64,000 nucleotides of DNA, taken from the NCBI GenBank assembly GCA_964016985.1, contig OZ024837.1, positions 35,123,622 through 35,187,621 on the forward strand, in the 5' to 3' direction. A model generated the notes under the pieces. That model saw only the letters and a program-made list of their open reading frames with translations. It was not told where the DNA came from and did no database searches. The DNA is from Anodontia alba (Eukaryota > Mollusca > Bivalvia > Lucinida > Lucinidae). The position numbers and the translations under genes are program-made. This document shows positions 26,701 through 35,700 of this stretch, one piece after another (positions within the stretch are counted from its first letter, which is position 1; every line of letters starts with the position of its first letter).

Positions 26701-29700
26701 CTTAAAATGAATATTTGTGAACATGTTTCTGCAGGTGAGGATAGATGGTTGTGCACACTGTTGCTACAACAAGGTTACCGAGTGGAGTACTGTGCCGCTG
26801 CGGATGCATTGACATACGCACCAGAAGGCTTTGACGAGTTTTATAACCAACGAAGACGTTGGTCACCATCAACAATGGCAAACATTATGGATTTGTTAAG
26901 TAAGCATTGTTTTGGCATTTTAATTCACCTGTACGAAAATACAGGAAACGTTTTACACTAAACATCGGCGTCCACAAACCTTATAGTTTTACGTAAAAGA
27001 AATTTATATTATGCTAATACTCAACCTTTTGGTATACCTAGCTCAGATTATATAGGTTAGTAGACATTGGTCAAAAGATTTTACTTAATCCCATTCTCTT
27101 TTCATATTTGTCCTGGAGGTTAAATTCACTGATAGAATTTGCGTCTTAAAGTTTCCGTTTAAACTGTTATTTCTCATAAATGATTGGGTGGGTTCAGTTG
27201 ATACTTAAACAGATACTGCATACTGGTTCAAAGTATTGCACCACTGCTTCAATTCCCAGAGGTCAACGTCGAAGACTTAACAAATATTTATAATGTTACG
27301 TTAATGTCAAAATCAGCAAGTTTAGGCACTGATTGATTTATCATACTCGTGAATTAAAAGTAGTACAGTTGTTGGGCCGTTAAGATAGTAAAACATTTAT
27401 TTAGATATCCATAGGCACAGTTTTATCTACAGCACACTTGATGCAGTTGGTAGATTTTCGGACATGTTTAAAGAAGAGACAAGAAGAGCAACTGATTCCT
27501 TTCATAGCAAAATGATAGTCAAAAAGAATTGCTTTTGGAAACAAACAACACACAAAATCACGAAAATCGGAGACTTGGTTTGGTTTAGTCTCTCCATATG
27601 CAACACTGTAGTTTGCGAGGCTGCATACGCACCCCAGCGCCGGCTTAAGTGGTATTCGATTTTCAAAATAACTAGGATGGACTCAATGATCCTAAAGGAA
27701 ATAAAATATAACCTGCACTATGATGATGCACGGGGAGATTTTTACGGCCGCCACACGGCACAACACCAGCTACATAGAGTAAAATAAAAGTAAAAAAGGG
27801 TCGCCTTTTGAAACAAAGAACACACTGACCGAATGTCAGCCAGTATAAACTCTGACAGGACTACTCAGGGTCTAAACTGGTTGCTCAGACCAGGGCGTTG
27901 GAAATATCATGCCAGATTTGTTCAACTATTCTTATTTCCATGTGGACAAGTAGGAAATTTCTATCTAAGAAGAGAAGCCAAATTATGAGATATATATTTT
28001 CTAATTTGTCAAAGAAATCATATGTTGTGGGTACTCATTAGAAGCGCCCCACCGAGGCGCTTTTCATGAGTACCCACAACATATGTTTTCTTCGAGGAAT
28101 AAGAAAAATGTCAATTTACGGCCAAGCCAAATTATGAGATATATATTTTCTAATTTGTCAACGAAATCATACATTGTGGGTACTCATTAGAAGCGCCCCA
28201 CCGAGGCGCGTTTCATGAGTACCCACAACATATGTTTTCTTCGAAGAATAAGAAAAATGTCAATTTACGGCCAAGTAAATCTTGGTTGAACATGTTGATT
28301 TTGACCAGTTACATCTCCGTGCACAAGTAATAGCATTCTATAATTCCACAACCTTGACTTAGATAAATATGTGCGAATAGTTAGGGCAATTTCAGAAGTA
28401 TTTAGAGCAAGTAAATAAGAACGGGGTACATTGCTTTTCAGATGACTGGAAAAATGTTGTCAAGATCAACGAGAATATTTCCTTCTTGTACATCGCTTAC
28501 CAGATGCTGTTGTTCTGTTCGTCAATCCTCACTCCAGCAACAATATTCCTCCTGATCGTCGGAGCACTCAATACAGCTTTTCCTGGGATTGACTTGAAGA
28601 ATTCACTGCTAATCAACTCTATACCGATTGCTATATTTCTCCTTGCTTGCTTCTGCTGCACTTCTTACTGGCAGGTACTGTTTCTGATGATTTGTTATTA
28701 GTATGTAAAGTAGTTCTATCTCTTTTTCAGAATATTTTGTAAAACATGACAGAAGCACTTTCAAACAGCCCATAGAAGATGTATTATTCCAATCATGCAT
28801 GAAGCTTAATTTGTTGATTTAATGTGTTTAGTTTTTATTAACATGATAATTTTCAGAATGTCTTAGATCGTACTACCGCTTTCAGACTACAGTTCGATTC
28901 TTATCATCTTTTGGTATACGGGTATCACAAATCTGCTAAGATACGTGCTGCTGGCAACGACCTTTTTGAATTTTTTATCTTTTAAATTATTATTATTACT
29001 ATTATTATTATTATTATTGCTATTACTATTATTATTATTAAATGTATTTACTAACAAACAAAAATAGGATAACGTCACTATTTTTTGCAGCTAAAAGCTT
29101 GTTATACAATAAAATACTTCATATTAGGATGATGATTCATTGCATTTGATTTTTTAAACATATAAATGCAGTTACCAAGAAAAGGTTACAATTACGAAGC
29201 AAAACATTTCCGAGCCACATTTTAAGCAGATTTGTACCCGTTGATGTACTAAAATTGTTTTGTATATATGTTTGGCTTGTACATCACGAAAACATGCCTA
29301 TATAATTTTGACCCCATTAAACCCCACTTTTATATAGTAAAACTGGGGTTTACAGGGGTATACATTATTTTTCTTATTTCTGCTCTAACGAGTACCCACA
29401 ATCTATGTTTTGAGCAGAAATATGGAGAATATCAGAATTTTTATCCGAAAACTTTCAGATTTTTTCGTGGTGAAATTATCAATATATTTAAATAGGCATG
29501 TTTTCGTAATGATGCATTTATTTATTTTAATCTTATTGATTTCAGTTGCGTCTAGCTGAGGTACTTTCAGCTGCATACGCCCTTGCTATGATGGTGGTCG
29601 TGGTTAGTTTGGGATTGAATCTACGCCTTGAGGGACTGTGTTCTCCTACTGCTGTATTTCTATTCTTTCTTCTTGGCGTTTTCATCATTTCTGCTATACT

Positions 29701-32700
29701 CCATCCACAGGTATTTAGTTAAGAATTTTACTGGGCAGATATATGCATTTTCTTTCATTTATCTTTCAACGCATGGTTTCAGTTGATTTTTTTTTTTTTT
29801 TTTTTTTTTGTTATGGGAGGGATGCTCAAAGGATCTCATTACGAATTGTGCGTCACATTACGAAAACATGTCTATTCAAATTTACCGAAAAGTTAACAAA
29901 CAAAAACTGAAAATTTTCAGATAAAAATTCCGATATTGTTCATATTCTGCTCAAAAACATACGTTGTGGTACTAGTTAGAACCACCTCGACGACACGGTT
30001 CTAACGAGTCCCACAATCTATGCTTTTGAGCAGAAAAAAGAAAAATAATGTTTACCCCTGTAAACCCCATTTTACTATACAAAAGTGGGTTTTAAGGGGG
30101 TCAAAATTATATAGGCGTATTTTCTGAATGAGAGAACAATTCCAAACCTCGCAAATGTTAGTCAACGGCAAATGTCATGTAAGATATATACCTTGCTTGA
30201 TAGGAAATTACATTTGGCTGCAAATGATTAAAATTGTGAAATGAATAATGAATTTTTTTCTTGTTTTGATTATTTTTAATTTTTACACGCTTGGCATTTG
30301 GCCAGAACTGCTCAATATGTTCCACTTTATGACCATTTACTTTAGACTGTATAGAAAATTCCCGATTTCCGGGATTGATTCAGGTTTGATGAAACTGTCA
30401 TTATATTATCATTTCTATTGTCAATGTTAGTGATAACACTACGTGAGTGTTTTCAGTGACTCACTAAATAATTAACATATCTAAGAATTTGATAAACTCC
30501 TGACAAACAATTTTTATATAAAAACTAAAACATTGTCATAACCAGGATTGGAGCAGTACTAAGCAAAATGTCAGATCTTCTCTTTTACTCCCCAGAATGG
30601 GCCATCAAACTATGACGTCACCTTAATTGACATTTATAGTTTGTTTCATGCAAGTCTAATTTCATCCCCCTAACCATTTAAATATTTCGACTCCAGCTAA
30701 TAGAACGGGTCCTGGTATTCTAGATTACAGTTAATTCGAATAAAGGTGAAATATAAAGAATGACTGTTAACAAGTAAAACTACCATAACATTCCACAATT
30801 TAGAAGTAGACTGAGGCTCATAAAGGGTTACTCAGGTCCTTATATCATTTTACGTATTTATGTATGATATTTTCAAATGCAAAGAATACTCTTTGTTTTT
30901 TTTTTTTCGTTTGTGTAAAATACACATTTAAATATCGTGTATGTTTGAATGATCCACGTACTTAAAGGGGAACGCAATATAAGTTGTAAGTATAAGAATA
31001 AAGTGCTTAACAAGCCATTTATTTTAATGCCAGAGTTTCAAAATCGGCCTAGAAATAAGGAAGTTATGGTGGTCTGAATATATTTAAAATGGCTGTAATG
31101 GATACCGCCATATTGTAGGCTTTGTGACGTCTAACAGCCCAAATTAAATATGCAAAACCAATTGTAAAGGGATTTTAAGAATAATTTTGCTACTGTGGTT
31201 TTATAATCTTTCAATTATAGTGACAAGCAATCATTTCCCCCCGAAAAATCAACTTTATGAGAATAATTACCTTTATGAAATGAATTTTAATTTCTACGAA
31301 ACCTCATTAAATATTCAAAATGGCGGCGCCCATTCCAACAATGTTAAAATATTCAATTGTCAATAACATACTTAATTTTCCACCGATTTTGATCAAATGT
31401 GTGTCAAAATTCATTGTTTGTAATGTTCTTTACTTTGAGCACAATACCTTTTAAGGTTGCGTTCCCCTTTAATCCAAACAAACTAAATGAACTTTCAGTA
31501 ATATATGAAATCGTCCCCGTGTTACAGGAATTCTACTGCATTCTACACGGAGCGCTGTACTTCCTAGCTGTACCCAGCATGTCAATGCTGCTAATTATCT
31601 ACTCAATATGCAACATGCACGTGGTGTCTTGGGGAACAAGAGAGTCCGCCACAGCTGCTGATCCAAACAAGAAACCGGTTAAGAAACCAGACAACAAATT
31701 ACAGGTATTTGATTCAACTTCTGTACATATATTTTGTTTTATTTTCGTATGTATACTGAAAGGAAAAAGAAACGCAGGGTAGAGTGTTTTCCTTCATATT
31801 TTAACCATTTTTTACGGTGTTTACTATAGCCATACACTTTTACAGATTGTCCTGTGAATGTAAACCGCGGGTATACGAGTCTTTGGTCGATGTGCTATCT
31901 ACCCAGTGTGTGAAATCATTCAACCGTGCACTACACAGTGCATTGCACGGACAATACGGAAAGCCAAAATTTCGTGCAAAACAAGCTTGTTTAAACCTTC
32001 AGCACAAGATTTCCTCACACCATTTGGTACACTTCAACGATACACAACGCTCTTCGATTCTTTTACCGATTTTTCTTTTCATTTTTACGCTACTTTGAAC
32101 TTTTTTTCAATTATGGTACGATTGACTGATGTTCAGAGGGGTAGGACAATTGCGTTGCTGATGCAGGGTCAGAGGCAACAGCAAGTTGCCAATCATTTTG
32201 GGGTTAACGTCTCAACAATTGAACGTCTTGTTAGACGTTTAAGGGAGACAGGGCATTTAGCAGACCGACCGCGGTCTGGGCGTCCACGCCTGACGTCGCG
32301 ACGTCAAGACAGGACAATCCGTCTGGCACATTTGCGGAATCGTCATCTCACTGCTACCGAAACTGCCCTTAATACAGTAGGTACGCATAATCGACAAATT
32401 TCTCCGAAGACTGTTGGAAGTCGATTGCGTGAGATTGGTCTTCGAGCTCGCCGTCCATACGTTGGTCTGCCTCTGACCCAGGCACGTAGGTTGCGTCGTA
32501 TGGCGTGGTTGACGGCGCATGCGCCCAGGCTATTTCCGATGAGGCAGTGGAGACGAGTTCTTTTTACGGACGAGTCTAGGTTCACTCTCTATCGCGCAGA
32601 TGGTCGACGTCGTGTGTACCGACGTCGCGGAGAACGCTTTGCCGACGCCTGTGTTGTCGAACGGGATCGGTTTGGGGGTGGCTCCGTTATGGTCTGGGGA

Positions 32701-35700
32701 GGCATTGCTCACGGGATAAAATCACAGTTGATTATTGTTGCGGGCGATATGACCGCAGTAAGGTATAGGGATGAGATCTTGTGTCCTGTTGCAGTCCCGC
32801 TTGTGCAACAACGTAATCTGATTCTGCAGCAGGACAATGCCCGACCACATGTTGCCCGAGTTTGTCAGGATTTCCTGGCAAACAATAACATCGCACCACT
32901 AGCATGGCCACCGTACAGTCCAGATTTGACCCCAATAGAGCACATATGGGATGAGCTGGACAGAAGGGTTAGGAAGCGCCGAAATCCCCCCGCAACTCTC
33001 GCACAACTAAGGAATGCGTTGATCGATGAATGGAATAACATCCCGATGCGATCTGTCAATGCTTTGGTTAACTCTATCCAAAGGAGAATTAGGGCAGCAA
33101 CGGCAGCAAGAGGGGGGCACACCCGATATTGATTTTCAGTTTGATTTTGATTTCAAGATTTGGGGGGTAGCTACCAATGAACTTCAATAACTCAAGACTT
33201 GTTGATCACAAAGCAATGAAATTTGGACCTTTTGTTCCATACATGTACCGTTTTGTAATCATAGTAAAATATTAAACAAACTTTTTCAAACTTGAATGAA
33301 ATTTAGGAATAAAATTTACCCTGCGTTTCTTTTTCCTTTCGGTATATAAATAATCTATAGACAGGTAAATAATTCTGTGCTTTCGCAAACGCATGTCTTG
33401 ACATACAGCAGCTTATTAATTATTCAGTATTTTATAACACTTAATCCTTTGGTTGTACATAATGACAACGGATTTTAATGCGAGTTCCTTAATGGTCTGC
33501 CTTTCACGATAATCAACGAACAAGTAATTTTTAAGAAGTGTGAAAAATCCCCAAATCAGGAAAAGCGAACTTTGCTACCGACGAAAAATGTGCAAATATT
33601 GTTGCTTGATGTGTAAGTAGAAAATATGTACATACCATACCAACAAACTTTTTAGATAAAGTTTAGGTGAACGTCAGAATTCAAAAATTCGTTTCTTATC
33701 ATTTAATTGTCTTTTGGTATAATTTGCATTAGAATATAGCATCATCAATTTGTCTCGAAATCATATTTACTGATAGCAAAGGCTAGCAAATGCAAAGAAT
33801 TGTTTCAAGTTTATATCGTTGTATAATATGGACAGGACATAACTTCTTAACCTCTTTTATTTATAACATATTTATTTGGTGTATCATTTAGTTTTATTTT
33901 GTTTTAGTTATACGCAGTAGATGTTTTAGCTGTTATCCGAGCCAAAGAAAATAATTAACTACCATTTATTCAATGAATTGTGTATTTTGAACGCTGTTAT
34001 ATTGAAGATATTGAAATAGTGACTTATTTCAGGACAACTATTATATTAAGCAAATTTGCAGAATATATACGTCACTAGATATATTATATGGAAAATCTAA
34101 TTGAAACGACAATGGATGTTTTATTTTCTTCTGACAGGCTCTTCTTAAGAAATTCACTAAGGACGATGATGAAGACAGCGATTATGGATTTTCATTTGGA
34201 AACTTATTTAGATGCATATGTTGTCCGAAACCAAAGCCAAACACGGAAGAAAATAAATTTGCTTTAGTTCTTGAGAAGTTAGAAAACCTTGAAAAGGCAG
34301 TAAAACGTGAGACAATAGACAATGCTCAGGAAGAAGTCGAAGGACGAGAGAGTACTACTGATGAAGGGGTGATCGTTACCTTTGAAAATGTGAAAGAAGA
34401 TTCAGGTGATAGCTTAAGAAAACGTAAGGAGGGTCTACCAGACTCTAACAGTAAAGAAGAAAACAGAGAAATTAATGGCTTTCGTAAGTTATTTTCTGTT
34501 CTGATTATGTTTCCAGTTTTGAGTTGGTTATTCACATGATAATTTTTGTTTGTGTTGAGATTTTACGGCCCGGTCAACCCTATGGGGCCATGTCGAGCGC
34601 GGCCAGTTTACCTAACTACACTTTTACTGGGCAGTCTTAGTCCTCTAAGCGGTTAAACAGTATTGTGCACATTCTTTCGCCAGAAACTGATAACTGCCCT
34701 TCTTGAATCAGCGCAAGGGGGAGAATGACCGCAGAAAGTATAACATGATTAATCTCCACGAAAGAATGTTACCGACCCGGCGGGGTCGAACCCGCAACCT
34801 CCTGATCTTCAGTCGGACGCGCATCCAGCTGAGCCACCAAGGTTAGCTATTCACATGATAAAGTATAAAAAAAATATGTCCAGAAAGAGCCACAATCACA
34901 GAGCAGAAAAATTGCCTGCCAGTAACACCACGTGGAAGTGTAAAAAATTACGAACATTACAACTAAAGGAAAAGCAATGCGACAAGATCCGTCATCCAAG
35001 TACAGTAATTTAGGGGATAACTGCTTTCAAATTTGGCATTTGGGGAGGTAAATCGGCGGTTTTACGGTCGGAAATTTCGTTTTACGGCGACGCGTCAGCG
35101 GAGCCGTAAAACGTAATTTGCGACCGTAAAACCGCCAATTTACCTCCCCAAATGACAAATTTGATGCAGTTATCCCCATTCTAATGCATTTATTCATTTT
35201 TTCTATTGAAAAAATGTTCTGTTTGCACAAAACGACAAGTGCTGTGAGCTGCGTAAAACCAAATGCCAGCCAATGAGAAGCGACGTTACGTGATGACGTC
35301 GGATTTGCGACAGTATATCGCAGAATATACCGTCGCAAATTTTTGACGTTATCCAATCAGACGTCGCGTTACATACGCGAGTGCATTAGAATTGAACATA
35401 GAACATGTAGGACGAAGTCTATTTTCTTTGGCCAATATGTTGTGTTACTGAAAATCATCTAAATGGACTTGGTGTGTATACAATTTCATGAAAGTAGCCT
35501 TCCGTTGTAAAAACGTGGTTCTAAATATTCTTAGCGTTTCCAGTCCCCTTTATGTATCGTAATAAAACATTCTCTGTTCTTTATTTTAGTTAACCCAGTC
35601 TACAAACCAAGTCCCCTTTATGTATCGTAATTAAACGTTCTCTGTTCTTTATTTTAGTTAACCCAGTCTACAAACCAATTCCAACAGCCCAAGAAGATGA

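Noticed and set aside
27464..27787. 107-codon open frame
   Set aside because: It overlaps an interspersed repeat shared with 14080-14300, where the frame is not conserved.
31906..32112. N-terminal extension of the transposase frame
   Set aside because: The frame is open upstream of 32113, but the sequence does not resemble Tc1 transposases, whose N-terminus matches from MVRLTD onward.
32257..33122. Several minus-strand open frames over the transposase
   Set aside because: Shadows of the GC-richer transposase gene.
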